A stretch of DNA of 64,000 bases from Peribacillus kribbensis DSM 17871. GTDB taxonomy: Bacteria > Bacillota > Bacilli > Bacillales > DSM-1321. Location: the NCBI RefSeq assembly GCF_000430765.1, contig NZ_KE387238.1:163828-227827 (forward strand), given 5' to 3'. Of this stretch, positions 43,875 to 52,515 are shown one piece after another; position 1 is the first letter of the stretch; each line of letters begins with the position of its first letter. The notes below the pieces were generated by a model that did no database searches, was not told the DNA's origin, and worked only from the letters and a program-made list of their open reading frames with translations. The translations under genes were made by a program, and so were the position numbers.

Positions 43875-44696
43875 TTATGCTTGATTTACTTTATCAAATT
43901 GATTTAAATAGCTGCGGCTGATTTTAGCCCCTTCTTTTGGATCTTGGTAGCTGTCTAACTCGACCGTAATCCAGCCATCATAGTTTGCTTCTTCTAATGC
44001 TTGAACCATTTCATCGAATTTCTGATGACCTTCCCCTAATGGTAAAAACTCTCCATCGGCATAATCTTTAAAGTGAACATATTTGATGCGGTCCACATAT
44101 TTTCTTATGACAGCCACTGGATCTCCACCTCCAGCTTCAATGTGAGCTGTATCTGGGCAAAGGTTAATCTTTGTTAATGGCATTAGTTTATCTAATTGTT
44201 CAGGAGCCTGAACGTTCGTTCCTAAATGCGGATGATAACTTGCAATCAGATTATATTTTTCAGCAATTTCAACTACTTTATTAAGCGCATTACCAAGAGC
44301 CGTAAAATCGCTTTCAAGTATGCCATTCGCACGCACCGCACCGCCGCCTATTACAAGGTGGATTGCACCTGCTTCTGATGCGAATTGTGCTACACTTTCG
44401 ATTTTTATTAATTCTTCTTCTAAAATATCAGGGAAAATAAAATTCCCGCCTGTATATACACCAACCAAGGATAAAGAATGGTCATTCATCAATTTTAAAA
44501 ATTCTTCTTTTTTATCTTTATATTGCATCAGGTTTCCATCGAAGATTTCAAAGCCGTCATAGCCAGCTTCCGCAATGTCCTTTAATGCATCTTCCGTTGA
44601 TCCATAGGCAAGGTAGTAATTATCCTTCACACTAGTCACACCTGCCGGATGACCAACTACGCCGCCCCAAGTATTTGTTTGATAACCTAATTTCAT
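43875..44696 (-). CDS. Sugar isomerase/epimerase-type TIM-barrel protein 1
   Basis: A 273-residue xylose-isomerase-like barrel, first gene of its unit. Metal and substrate residues appear as HPHLGTN (His), LCPDTAHIEAGGGD (Asp and His), YVHFKDY (His) and ITVELDSY (Glu), the order seen in the 3-epimerase/dehydratase branch. In levoglucosan-type clusters such proteins eliminate and hydrate 3-keto sugars; this role is inferred. ATG at 44696 follows GGAGGTAATC. Three operator copies lie 80-290 bp upstream. The 66-bp gap to the dehydrogenase supports a shared mRNA. Confidence 0.82.
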   Translation of the reverse strand: MKLGYQTNTWGGVVGHPAGVTSVKDNYYLAYGSTEDALKDIAEAGYDGFEIFDGNLMQYKDKKEEFLKLMNDHSLSLVGVYTGGNFIFPDILEEELIKIESVAQFASEAGAIHLVIGGGAVRANGILESDFTALGNALNKVVEIAEKYNLIASYHPHLGTNVQAPEQLDKLMPLTKINLCPDTAHIEAGGGDPVAVIRKYVDRIKYVHFKDYADGEFLPLGEGHQKFDEMVQALEEANYDGWITVELDSYQDPKEGAKISRSYLNQFDKVNQA

Positions 44697-44775
44697 TTGA
44701 TTACCTCCATATCTTTTGGAATTTAGTCTGCCATATTTCATCCTATAAAAATCGAAGCAACTCACCTTTAATTAT

Positions 44776-44789
44776 AGTAATCGATTACA
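44776..44789. promoter_or_regulatory. LacI-type operator copy 1
   Basis: AGTAATCGATTACA, one mismatch to the 14-bp palindrome TGTAATCGATTACA, 80 bp upstream of the TIM-barrel start at 44696. Confidence 0.75.
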
Positions 44790-44860
44790 TTTTCATTTTG
44801 AAAGATTTCTAAACTTTCAATAATACTAATATTAAATGCATTATTTACGTTTTAGCGAAA

Positions 44861-44874
44861 TGTAATCCATTACA
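44861..44874. promoter_or_regulatory. LacI-type operator copy 2
   Basis: TGTAATCCATTACA, with C replacing the central G. About 85 bp from copy 1, so DNA looping between copies is possible. Confidence 0.65.
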
Positions 44875-44974
44875 TTTTTATATACATATGAACTGCTGTT
44901 TTTAGTAGGAAGGAATGAATTAATATCTATTTATTTCTTGGAATAAAAGATATTGTACCGCTTACATGAACTAT

Positions 44975-44988
44975 TGTAATCGATTACA
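44975..44988. promoter_or_regulatory. LacI-type operator copy 3
   Basis: TGTAATCGATTACA, perfect palindrome flanked by T and A. It lies 280 bp upstream of the unit start. Confidence 0.8.
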
Positions 44989-45052
44989 ACCAAATTTGCA
45001 ACCTATAATTTTATATTGTCAGAAAATGCCGCCTTTTGTTCACCATACGCTT

Positions 45053-45091
45053 AAGAGGAAAGGAAATCCTAAAAAACTTCCCTTTCCTCTT
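45053..45091 (-). terminator. Hairpin closing the SDR unit
   Basis: AAGAGGAAAGG pairs perfectly with CCTTTCCTCTT across 17 nt, 105 bp past the SDR stop. A T-run is absent, so termination may be partial. Confidence 0.5.
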
Positions 45092-45196
45092 ATACGATTA
45101 ACATGGATAAATCCTTTTACAACGGTCAGCGGGTTAAGCGATACCTACTGCCAGTTTTCAAGATGTTGAAGATGATCCACTGTTAAACCAATCAGA

Positions 45197-45997
45197 TTAG
45201 AGGCTTGCAACGGAGCCACCATCAACTCGAAGGTTTACACCATTAATAAAAGAAGCCTTTGCGGATGCAAGGTACACAACAGCTGAAGCAACTTCTTCCA
45301 CTGTCCCTGGCCGTTTCACTTCAACATGCGGGCGATTTTCCTTTAAAAATTGCTGGATTGCTTCATCATAACTGATGTTCTGCTTCCTGGCATTATCCTT
45401 CAGCAGGTCCTCAAGCATAGGTGTCATGATAAACGCAGGCGATACCGTATTCACAATTATCCCTTCTGCGGCATATGCCTTGGATAAGCTTTTTGTAAAA
45501 TTAATTAGTGCTGCTTTAGAAGCATTATAATGAGGCATGAATGCGTCTGGCTGAATCCCGGATTCTGATGAAATATTAATAACACGGCCAAATCCTGTTC
45601 TTTTCATAAAAGGAATAACCGCTTTCGTTATACGTACAGCTCCAAAAAGATTGACCTCAAAAATATTCTGCCATTCCTCTATATCCAATGATTCAAAGTC
45701 ATCAAATCCACTTGCAATCCCCGCATTATTAACGAGGATGTCGATGGTCTTAAAACGCTCAATAGCAGAAGCAACAAGATGGTCGACGTCTGCTTGTTTC
45801 GTTAAATCGGCTTCAATAGCAAGAACACGTCCTCCGGTTTTTTCTATTTCAGCCGACGCCTCATTTAACGCTTTAGCGCCCCGTGCACAAATTACAACGT
45901 TGGCACCTTCTTCCGCAAACGCCATGGCAATTGCTTTCCCAATACCTTTACTGCTGCCAGTCACAAGTGCGGTTTTATTTTTTAATTCCAGATTCAT
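45197..45997 (-). CDS. Short-chain dehydrogenase/reductase (SDR)
   Basis: A 266-residue classical SDR. Cofactor motif TGSSKGIGKAIA, NNAG in ILVNNAGIASG, active-site Ser in INISSESG, and the Tyr-x-x-x-Lys in HYNASKAALINF. The C-terminal FINGVNLRVDGG is typical of the family. It would oxidise or reduce an alcohol/keto group in the sugar route. ATG at 45997 is preferred; the 46009 ATG overlaps the AAAGGA site. It follows the ABM gene by about 105 bp with an inverted repeat between. Confidence 0.85.
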   Translation of the reverse strand: MNLELKNKTALVTGSSKGIGKAIAMAFAEEGANVVICARGAKALNEASAEIEKTGGRVLAIEADLTKQADVDHLVASAIERFKTIDILVNNAGIASGFDDFESLDIEEWQNIFEVNLFGAVRITKAVIPFMKRTGFGRVINISSESGIQPDAFMPHYNASKAALINFTKSLSKAYAAEGIIVNTVSPAFIMTPMLEDLLKDNARKQNISYDEAIQQFLKENRPHVEVKRPGTVEEVASAVVYLASAKASFINGVNLRVDGGSVASL

Positions 45998-46046
45998 TTT
46001 TTGATCCATTCCTTTCTATGCTAACCTGATCAGCAAGCTGCCAAAT

Positions 46047-46088
46047 AAGGATTAACTCTAGCTGGTACTCAGCCCGGAGTTAATCCTT
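46047..46088 (-). terminator. Intercistronic 12-bp inverted repeat
   Basis: AAGGATTAACTC and GAGTTAATCCTT, perfect arms with an 18-nt loop, between the ABM gene and the SDR gene. No strong T-run; probably lowers downstream expression. Confidence 0.55.
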
Positions 46089-46102
46089 ATGTATTTCCCA
46101 TA

Positions 46103-46396
46103 TTAATTTTTCACGGTAGCCTCAAATAATTCTGCATGGATGGGTTCAGCAATAATGGGTTCAACAGCTTTTATGAATCTTTTAAAGTGAGGGGTTTCCT
46201 CATGTAATTGAATCGCCTCTTCATCCTTCCATTTCTCAACAAAGATAAAGCTGTTCGCCTCTTCCGGATTTTCATAATATTGATAACTACTATTTCCGGA
46301 CTCCGCTTGAGATTGTTTTGTTACAAGCCCTGCCTCTTCCAAGAATATTTCACGAAAAGGCGCATTTACCTTTATGCTGGCATGAATGATAATCAT
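46103..46396 (-). CDS. ABM-domain protein (putative monooxygenase / quinol-type)
   Basis: A 97-residue ferredoxin-like dimeric domain of the antibiotic-biosynthesis-monooxygenase fold. The pattern HASIKVNAPFREIFLEEA, NSSYQYYENPEEANSFIFVEKWKDEEAIQLHEETPHF matches YgiN-type proteins. These may oxidise quinols or act in sugar catabolism as small isomerase-like helpers (AraD1/L-rhamnose mutarotase have similar fold). The family role is open. ATG follows AAGGGGG. It sits between the MFS gene and the SDR and is likely co-transcribed with both. Confidence 0.75.
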   Translation of the reverse strand: MIIIHASIKVNAPFREIFLEEAGLVTKQSQAESGNSSYQYYENPEEANSFIFVEKWKDEEAIQLHEETPHFKRFIKAVEPIIAEPIHAELFEATVKN

Positions 46397-46435
46397 GGTA
46401 CATCCCCCTTAATTGTTGATGGTATTTCTAAAAAA

Positions 46436-47713
46436 CTACCCTGCATGTTTTTCTAATACGATTTCTTTTTTATTTTTCTCTTCGGAATCAATTTTCATAA
46501 ACTTCATTAAATAAGCACCAAGGAAATACGTGCCTGCGAAAATCCAAATAACCCCTTTCGCACCGATAAGTCCGATAAATATTCCAACGATTGCCGGTGC
46601 GATAAAGTAAGACATTCCTGCACCAAAGCTTACAATCGCCATCGCCGACCCTTTTTTCTCAGGGGCAAGTGATGCTACCAAAGCTGAAAGTGGAACGAAA
46701 CCGCAAAGAACAATTCCCATAAAAATTCCAGCAATATTTAATGCCAAGAAACTGCTGCCAAATACTTCAGGTGTGTAAAGCAAAGCAAGTAGCATAACGC
46801 CCATACCGAAGCTGCCGAGCCATTGAATTGTTTTTCTCCAGCCCAGCCATTTATCGCTGATGTATGGAATGATCAGGTTAAAGATAATATTTGCAAACCA
46901 CATGGTTCCCCACATTTGTAAAAACTGTTCAGTGGTGAATCCGTAATTGGACTTCAAGTACATTGGGAAAAAGATTGGCAGTGAACCGATTCCTGTTGAA
47001 TTGATAATCCGGACCACGCCGCCGATTGCCACTTTCGGCTGTTCGACACAAATGGTAAATCCACTCAATAAGCTCTTTAGCTTGTCCTTTGGATCTCCCT
47101 TTTGTTCCTTTTTCACATCACCTTTTACTACAATAAGACCAACAATTCCTCCAACTAATACCCAAGCTACAGCACTCCACAATAACCCGATATATCCGAT
47201 TTTCGGAAGCATATAAGCAGGGAAATAACTTCCAACAACATAAAGTCCTCCGCTCCACGCTGCCCAGAACAATCCTACAGCTGTTGCCAGAATCCGCTCT
47301 GGACTGCGATAAGTAACCCACACTAAGAAAGAGTAGCAGAATAATGGATAACCTAAACCACGAAGCCCATATGTCGGGAGCATAATAGCGAAATTGTTTA
47401 ACTTTAAACCATATTCAATAAATAGAACCTGACCGATTAACCAAGTAACAAGACCGATAACCATTACTCTCCTTGGTCCCCACATCTCGGTGAGTACACC
47501 TGAAAAGTAAGATGCAATTGCCAGCACAGCACCATATACAGCAAATAAAGTCGCGGATTGTTGAACGGTCAATCCCTTTTCAATCAGATAGGGAGACAAC
47601 CATGCATGCTCGAGACCGTCACCGGCCATAAAAATTAACGTTGCAACAAATCCCCAAACGACTCCCATTGGAAGTCCGCCTAAAGTACGTTCTTGACCTA
47701 CAAGCGTTTTCAT
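46436..47713 (-). CDS. MFS polyol/sugar transporter (CsbX/RbtT/DalT-like)
   Basis: A 425-residue 12-helix carrier. Its start GGLPMGVVWGFVATLIFMAGDGLEHAWLSPY and AVYGAVLAIASYFSGVLTEMWGPRRVMVIG with GLRGLGYPLFCYSFLVWV are of the CsbX/ribitol transporter type. It likely brings in a neutral sugar or polyol for the same operon. A cytoplasmic loop (KKEQKGDPKDKLKSLL) separates the halves. ATG at 47713 follows GAGGTGG; the 47722 GTG overlaps that site. The presence of both MFS and ABC importers is notable. Confidence 0.82.
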   Translation of the reverse strand: MKTLVGQERTLGGLPMGVVWGFVATLIFMAGDGLEHAWLSPYLIEKGLTVQQSATLFAVYGAVLAIASYFSGVLTEMWGPRRVMVIGLVTWLIGQVLFIEYGLKLNNFAIMLPTYGLRGLGYPLFCYSFLVWVTYRSPERILATAVGLFWAAWSGGLYVVGSYFPAYMLPKIGYIGLLWSAVAWVLVGGIVGLIVVKGDVKKEQKGDPKDKLKSLLSGFTICVEQPKVAIGGVVRIINSTGIGSLPIFFPMYLKSNYGFTTEQFLQMWGTMWFANIIFNLIIPYISDKWLGWRKTIQWLGSFGMGVMLLALLYTPEVFGSSFLALNIAGIFMGIVLCGFVPLSALVASLAPEKKGSAMAIVSFGAGMSYFIAPAIVGIFIGLIGAKGVIWIFAGTYFLGAYLMKFMKIDSEEKNKKEIVLEKHAG

Positions 47714-47758
47714 TTTTACCACCTCGATTTTATTAGTTGGGTGCGGGGGAACGGTTTT

Positions 47759-48730
47759 CTAAGCCCACCACATTTCCGATACTTGCTCTTTAAACAACGT
47801 ACCTTTTAACAGTGTGATCGCTTTCATTAAGCCTTCATCGATAGACGCCAGCATATCTTCATGTTCAATGGAAACCACATAATCATACCCTATCGCACGA
47901 AGTGTACTGATCATATCTTTCCACATTTTTTCGTTATGGCCATAGCCAACTGTGCGGAAGGTCCATGAGCGATCCAAGACTTGACTGTAATGCTTCGTAT
48001 CGAGAACACCATTCACCTTGATATTGGCTTGGTCTAAATAGGTATCTTTTGCATGAAAATGGAAGATCGCATTTTCTCTGCCCAATTTTTTAATCGCTTC
48101 GACCGGATCGATGCCCTGCCATACCAAATGACTTGGGTCGAAGTTTGCCCCTATGTTTGGTCCTGCATATTCTCTTAGTTTGAGTAGGGTTTCTGGATTA
48201 TACACAACAAAGCCCGGATGCATTTCGAAAGCAATTTGGTGAATCCCATGCTGTTCAGCGAATTTTGCCTCTTCTTTCCAGTATGGAATAACTACATCAT
48301 TCCATTGCCACTCTAAAACTTCTGTATACTCAGGCGGCCAAGAGCATGTCACCCAGTTTGGAAACTTGGCACCCGGATGATCTCCCGGACATCCGGCAAA
48401 TCCATTGATAACCGGCACCTCTAATCGCTCAGCCAGTAAGACTGTTTTTCTCCAGACATCATGGGCGTCTTTGGCAGCCTTTACATTTGGATGAAGCGGG
48501 TTCCCATGGCAGCTTAGTCCGCTGATGGTTAATCCCCTGCTTTCAATCGCCCTTTTGAACGATTTGATTTTATCCGTATTTCCTAACAATTCTTCCGGAT
48601 TACAATGATTGTTTCCGGGATAGTTGCCCGTCCCTATCTCCACCGCCTCTACTCCCATTTCGGCTAATTTATCAAGCATGGCTTCGAAAGGAAGATTTTG
48701 ATAGAGAACGGTAAACACACCCAGCTTCAT
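47759..48730 (-). CDS. Sugar isomerase/epimerase-type TIM-barrel protein 2
   Basis: A 323-residue xylose-isomerase-like barrel, longer than its island paralogues. Key residues: SGLSCHGNPLHPN early, IAFEMHPGF (Glu), IGANFDPSHLVWQGID (Asp, His), FHFHAKDTYLD (His pair) and VSIEHEDMLAS (Glu). The C-terminal extension of about 40 residues is specific to it. It likely handles a keto-sugar from the dehydrogenase whose gene overlaps it by 4 bp (ATGA), a strong hint of coupled roles. ATG at 48730 with GGAGG at 8 nt. Confidence 0.82.
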   Translation of the reverse strand: MKLGVFTVLYQNLPFEAMLDKLAEMGVEAVEIGTGNYPGNNHCNPEELLGNTDKIKSFKRAIESRGLTISGLSCHGNPLHPNVKAAKDAHDVWRKTVLLAERLEVPVINGFAGCPGDHPGAKFPNWVTCSWPPEYTEVLEWQWNDVVIPYWKEEAKFAEQHGIHQIAFEMHPGFVVYNPETLLKLREYAGPNIGANFDPSHLVWQGIDPVEAIKKLGRENAIFHFHAKDTYLDQANIKVNGVLDTKHYSQVLDRSWTFRTVGYGHNEKMWKDMISTLRAIGYDYVVSIEHEDMLASIDEGLMKAITLLKGTLFKEQVSEMWWA

Positions 48731-49905
48731 ACTAAAACCTCCTTTTCCGCCTGAACTTTGACCCATTTTTGCTGTTCGTGACTTTCCAGAATGGCATCAG
48801 TAATCGCCATTGAAATGTGACCATCTTCAAATGTGGCAAAATTGGCCTTATCCTTCAGTGGGTCTTTGCCATCACGTATGAAGGCATAATAATTTAACAT
48901 CATATTTTTCAGTGCATCTGGCCAGCCTTCGTTATGTCCTCCTGGATGATGGATGGCTGATCTTGCTTCAGGTGCGAACAGTGCCGGATCGGCCAGAAGG
49001 ATTTCATTCGGCTGATCTCTGTGCCCCATCCATAGTTTTTCAGGCTCTTCCTGATTCCAGAAAGCAGAGCTCTCGCTGCCATCGATTTCAAAGCTTAGTC
49101 GATTTTTTCGGCCCGCACTTACTTGCGAAACCGTAAAAACTCCTCTTGATCCATCTTCAAAACGAACTAGTACGGATGCATAGTCTTCTGTATTGATTGA
49201 AATATCTTCATATTCTACATCTTCAGTACTGTGTGTGCTGAAAGTGGCCACACTTCCAATTGCTTTCTTTCTAACTGGAATGACCGTTGCTAAATCAGCA
49301 AATACTTCTACAATCTTTTTACCGGTAACAAATTGAACGGTGTCACACCAATGAGACCCTATATCTGCTACTGCGCGGGATTTTCCGCCGACTTCAGGTG
49401 CTAAACGCCAGTTAAAATCCGTTTCAAAAAGTAACCAATCCTGCAAATAGCTTCCGTGAACCAAATTCACTTTCCCAAGGTCACCGTTAGCAATTTTAGC
49501 TCGCAGGTTTTGCACACTCGCATGCTGCCTGTAATTAAAGTTCACACCATGGACAACACCCTGTTTTTGAGCCAAAGCCAACAATTCCGCTGACTCTTCA
49601 CTATTCATCGCAAGCGGTTTCTCTGAGATCACATGTTTACCTGCTAAAATAATTTCTTTATTGATCGCAAAGTGCACATGGTTTGGGGTACAATTATGAA
49701 CTACCTGAATTTCGCTGTCACGCAGCATTTCATGATAATCTCCGTATGCTTTCGGAATTCCAAGTTCAGCTGCCTTTCTTTCCGCCTGTTCTTGACTCGT
49801 CTCCGCTAATGCTACGACTTCCACGAATCCAAGTCGTCTGATTGCTTCAATATGTGTCGGGCCAATGAAGCCTGTCCCGATGATTCCTACTTTTATTTTT
49901 TCCAT
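48727..49905 (-). CDS. Gfo/Idh/MocA dehydrogenase (copy A of a near-duplicate pair)
   Basis: A 392-residue NAD(P)-dependent sugar dehydrogenase or reductase. Rossmann start VGIIGTGFIGPTHIEAIRRL, catalytic SEKPLAMN, and VADIGSHWCDTVQFV for the substrate Asp/His. A second copy lies at 59176-60399 and is nearly identical over the first 200 residues (by eye about nine in ten). By family and context it may be the reductase giving glucose, or a 3-keto-sugar dehydrogenase for glycosides. ATG at 49905 with GAGGACGG. Its stop overlaps the TIM-barrel start. Confidence 0.82.
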   Translation of the reverse strand: MEKIKVGIIGTGFIGPTHIEAIRRLGFVEVVALAETSQEQAERKAAELGIPKAYGDYHEMLRDSEIQVVHNCTPNHVHFAINKEIILAGKHVISEKPLAMNSEESAELLALAQKQGVVHGVNFNYRQHASVQNLRAKIANGDLGKVNLVHGSYLQDWLLFETDFNWRLAPEVGGKSRAVADIGSHWCDTVQFVTGKKIVEVFADLATVIPVRKKAIGSVATFSTHSTEDVEYEDISINTEDYASVLVRFEDGSRGVFTVSQVSAGRKNRLSFEIDGSESSAFWNQEEPEKLWMGHRDQPNEILLADPALFAPEARSAIHHPGGHNEGWPDALKNMMLNYYAFIRDGKDPLKDKANFATFEDGHISMAITDAILESHEQQKWVKVQAEKEVLV

Positions 49906-49966
49906 TTGATATCCGTCCTCCAATCAAACTTTTCGATTCACCCTAGAATCAGCAGAAGCTATTCCA

Positions 49967-49980
49967 TGTAATCGATTACA
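49967..49980. promoter_or_regulatory. LacI-type operator copy 4
   Basis: TGTAATCGATTACA, perfect, 62 bp upstream of the dehydrogenase start at 49905. Confidence 0.82.
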
Positions 49981-50054
49981 CTAACTTCAAAAAAAAATAT
50001 GTGTTTTGCCTTAAAAAAATAAATAATTTACTAATCTTTCAAACTTCTCAAAAA

Positions 50055-50068
50055 TGTAATGGATTACA
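50055..50068. promoter_or_regulatory. LacI-type operator copy 5
   Basis: TGTAATGGATTACA, one central base changed. About 88 bp from copy 4, a spacing close to that of copies 1 and 2 (85 bp). Confidence 0.68.
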
Positions 50069-50186
50069 TTTTTGTCGAAAAAAATTTGAATTTATTCATA
50101 CATTTTAATTTAAAAATACCCTTTCAGAATAAAATATGTTTTCACTTAGCATTAAAATATTTTACTCTTTTTTTCGACACCCTTAT

Positions 50187-50200
50187 TGTAATCGATTACA
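50187..50200. promoter_or_regulatory. LacI-type operator copy 6
   Basis: TGTAATCGATTACA, perfect, 132 bp from copy 5, near the 3' end of the regulator gene. Confidence 0.8.
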
Positions 50201-50303
50201 CTGGAGAATTCAATATTTTTTTATTACTTCCTCGATTCTTTTTTAATCAGAATGATAAAAACTACTCTGGAACCAATAGAGTCATTGGTTTCCTAATCAT
50301 GAT

Positions 50304-50342
50304 AAAAAGGGAATAAACCAGTATTGCGTTCACTCCCTTTTG
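50304..50342 (-). terminator. Terminator of the LacI regulator gene
   Basis: AAAAGGGA / TCCCTTTT on the minus strand with a loop of about 20 nt and TTTTTATC exit. Confidence 0.6.
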
Positions 50343-50378
50343 TTTTTCATTATTCTAATTCTAACAGGAATAGGCTGA

Positions 50379-51386
50379 CTACTCTTCTATGGTAAGTTCT
50401 TTGCATGATTCACGGACAATGAGTTTATCAGGAAGAATAAATTGATCTTTCTCTAATTCTTCGTCTTTAATTAAATTTAACAGTAAACGCATCGCTTTTT
50501 GACCCATATCAAACGTTGGTTGTGCTACGGTTGTTAGAGCAGGTTCAAAAATCGATGCAAATTGAATATCATCAAAGCCCACAACCGATAAATCTTCTGG
50601 AACTCTTAAACCTTTAGATTTAGCGGCTTTAATGGCACCCATAGCCATTTCGTCATTACCGGCAAAGAGGGCTGTAGGAGGATTCTCCAGTGACAAAAAT
50701 TTCATCATTAAATTAAATCCACTTTCAAAAGAGAATTCGCCTTCCTGTATCAAACTTGGATCCACAGACAGGCCGTGCTGCGCCATTGCTTGATGAAACC
50801 CCCTGTATCGATCTCTTCCAACAACAATATTCAAGGGTCCGGAAATGTGTCCAATTCTCTTGTGGTTTAAGCTAATTAAATATTCGGTTGCCTTTCTTGC
50901 ACTACTAACATTATCAATGGAGACCGTAGGCAGCTTGGAACCCTCATAATATTCACACGCCAATACCACAGGGAAATCCTGGGATAAATCTTCTAATATT
51001 TTTTGATCGGTCCTTGCCGTTAATAATATCAACCCATCTGCTTTTTTCTGACCTAATATCGTTAAAAAACTAGTTTCGCTTTCGACATCGTTTCGCGCAT
51101 CTCCTAGAAGTACTTGATATCCGTTTTCGATGGCAACGGATTCAATTCCCCGCAGCACCACAGAAAAGAAAGTATTGGTTATATCAGGAACCACCACAAG
51201 AATGGTTTTGGTTTCAGATCTTCTTAATTGTCTTGCCAGCATATTAGGCTGGTAATTTAATTTTTTTATGGCTTCTAAAACTTTTTCAGCTGTTTCTTTT
51301 TTTACAGTCCCAGCATTACTTATCACTCGGGATACTGTGGCTGTTGAAACATTTGCCAACTTTGCAACATCCGCAATTCTGACCAT
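50379..51386 (-). CDS. LacI-family sugar-responsive repressor
   Basis: A 335-residue regulator. HTH: RIADVAKLANVSTATVSRVI, then hinge helix NMLARQLRR. The periplasmic-binding-like effector domain follows (TKTILVVVPDITNTFFSVVLRGI, ARNDVESETSFLTIL, AGNDEMAMGAI). LacI proteins bind palindromes with central CpG. One sits 37 bp upstream of its own start and seven more control adjacent units, so autoregulation plus control of the island is likely. The effector is probably a sugar or keto sugar of the pathway. ATG after AAGGGG. Confidence 0.92.
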   Translation of the reverse strand: MVRIADVAKLANVSTATVSRVISNAGTVKKETAEKVLEAIKKLNYQPNMLARQLRRSETKTILVVVPDITNTFFSVVLRGIESVAIENGYQVLLGDARNDVESETSFLTILGQKKADGLILLTARTDQKILEDLSQDFPVVLACEYYEGSKLPTVSIDNVSSARKATEYLISLNHKRIGHISGPLNIVVGRDRYRGFHQAMAQHGLSVDPSLIQEGEFSFESGFNLMMKFLSLENPPTALFAGNDEMAMGAIKAAKSKGLRVPEDLSVVGFDDIQFASIFEPALTTVAQPTFDMGQKAMRLLLNLIKDEELEKDQFILPDKLIVRESCKELTIEE

Positions 51387-51422
51387 GCATTGCTTTCCCC
51401 TTCGGTGTTCGTTTACATTTAT

Positions 51423-51436
51423 TGTAATCGATTACA
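51423..51436. promoter_or_regulatory. LacI-type operator copy 7 (autoregulatory)
   Basis: TGTAATCGATTACA, perfect, 37 bp upstream of the regulator's own start codon. Confidence 0.82.
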
Positions 51437-51607
51437 TTGAGAATTACAATATTTTTCGTAAATCATCCATAAAATGGAATTATTTAAAAACATTTTTATC
51501 CAACAACTTTAAATTAAATGTAAATCAGCCTATAAAAATCTGGCTTGCACTTTAAAGTACGCATGAATAGAATCATCTTAAATTCCACCTTTTATACTTA
51601 GTATCTT

Positions 51608-52441
51608 TTATGATAGTGCTTCAACAATGTCCTTCATATGTTTAATAGATTGCTTTGTGAACTCATCAAAAACATCAGCTTCCCCTTGAAGGCCTGAAGC
51701 GACATAAGGATTTGACACGGCAGGCAGGAACTCCATCGTAACATAGCCCTTATAACCTAATTCTTTAAGCAGGGAAATGACTGGACCAAAATCTGTTTGT
51801 CCCAGCCCCGCTGCCTCCCTTGTATTATCAGCGATGTGGACATGGGCAAGATAACGCGATATTTTCTTTATCGACCCCGTCATATCACGTTCTTCTATGC
51901 TCATGTGGAACAGATCCGCCATAATCCCTACACCTTCTACATTCACTTCCTCCACAAAACGTAAGGCTAAGGTGAGGTTATTAACTAAATAGGTTTCATA
52001 ACGATTTAATGCTTCAATGGCTATAGTGATTCCTTGTTCCTTTGCATACAGCCCCGCCTCTTTCACACTTTGAATGGCATTATTCCACTCTTCCTCAAAC
52101 GTCGTTTCTGGGCTGAGTTTACCAACACAAGTAGGAACGACAATTAGAGTTGATGCATGTAAAGTCTTCGCTAAATCAACCGATCTTTTCACATATTCGA
52201 CGGCCTTTTTTCTTATTTCATCGTTTGATGAGGAAAGATCCCTTTCAGGGGTAAAAATTCCACAAATAGAACTGCATTCAAGTTCATACTTTGTTAAAAG
52301 TTCTTTCGTTCCCTCCATATCAATGGTATACGGCTCGCCAGCGAGTTCTACACCATGATAACCATATTTCTTCAGCCTTTTTAAGCTATCTTCTAAACTT
52401 TCATTTCCGTATATCCATTGTGTGGCACTATATTTGAACAT
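51608..52441 (-). CDS. Sugar isomerase/epimerase-type TIM-barrel protein 3
   Basis: A 277-residue member of the D-tagatose/D-psicose 3-epimerase branch. The metal ligands appear in order: IAIEALNRYETYLVN (Glu), IMADLFHMSIEE (Asp, His), LAHVHIADNTR (His) and YVTMEFLPA (Glu). The short N-terminal FKYSATQWIYGNESLEDS is close to that of TIM-barrel 4. It comes after a zinc dehydrogenase in one transcript and could epimerise at C3 or act as a dehydratase on a keto sugar. ATG starts MFKYSAT; preceded by GAGGTGAATTTAA. Confidence 0.84.
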   Translation of the reverse strand: MFKYSATQWIYGNESLEDSLKRLKKYGYHGVELAGEPYTIDMEGTKELLTKYELECSSICGIFTPERDLSSSNDEIRKKAVEYVKRSVDLAKTLHASTLIVVPTCVGKLSPETTFEEEWNNAIQSVKEAGLYAKEQGITIAIEALNRYETYLVNNLTLALRFVEEVNVEGVGIMADLFHMSIEERDMTGSIKKISRYLAHVHIADNTREAAGLGQTDFGPVISLLKELGYKGYVTMEFLPAVSNPYVASGLQGEADVFDEFTKQSIKHMKDIVEALS

Positions 52442-52515
52442 TTAAATTCACCTCTTAGATTATGAAAAAATCAGAGTTCCCACATAAACCGTAGAGAACT
52501 CTGTATACCTATAGA

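Noticed and set aside
44952-44968. TGTACCGCTTACA as another operator copy
   Set aside because: Only 13 bp and too many changes from the palindrome; recorded as chance or decayed half-site.
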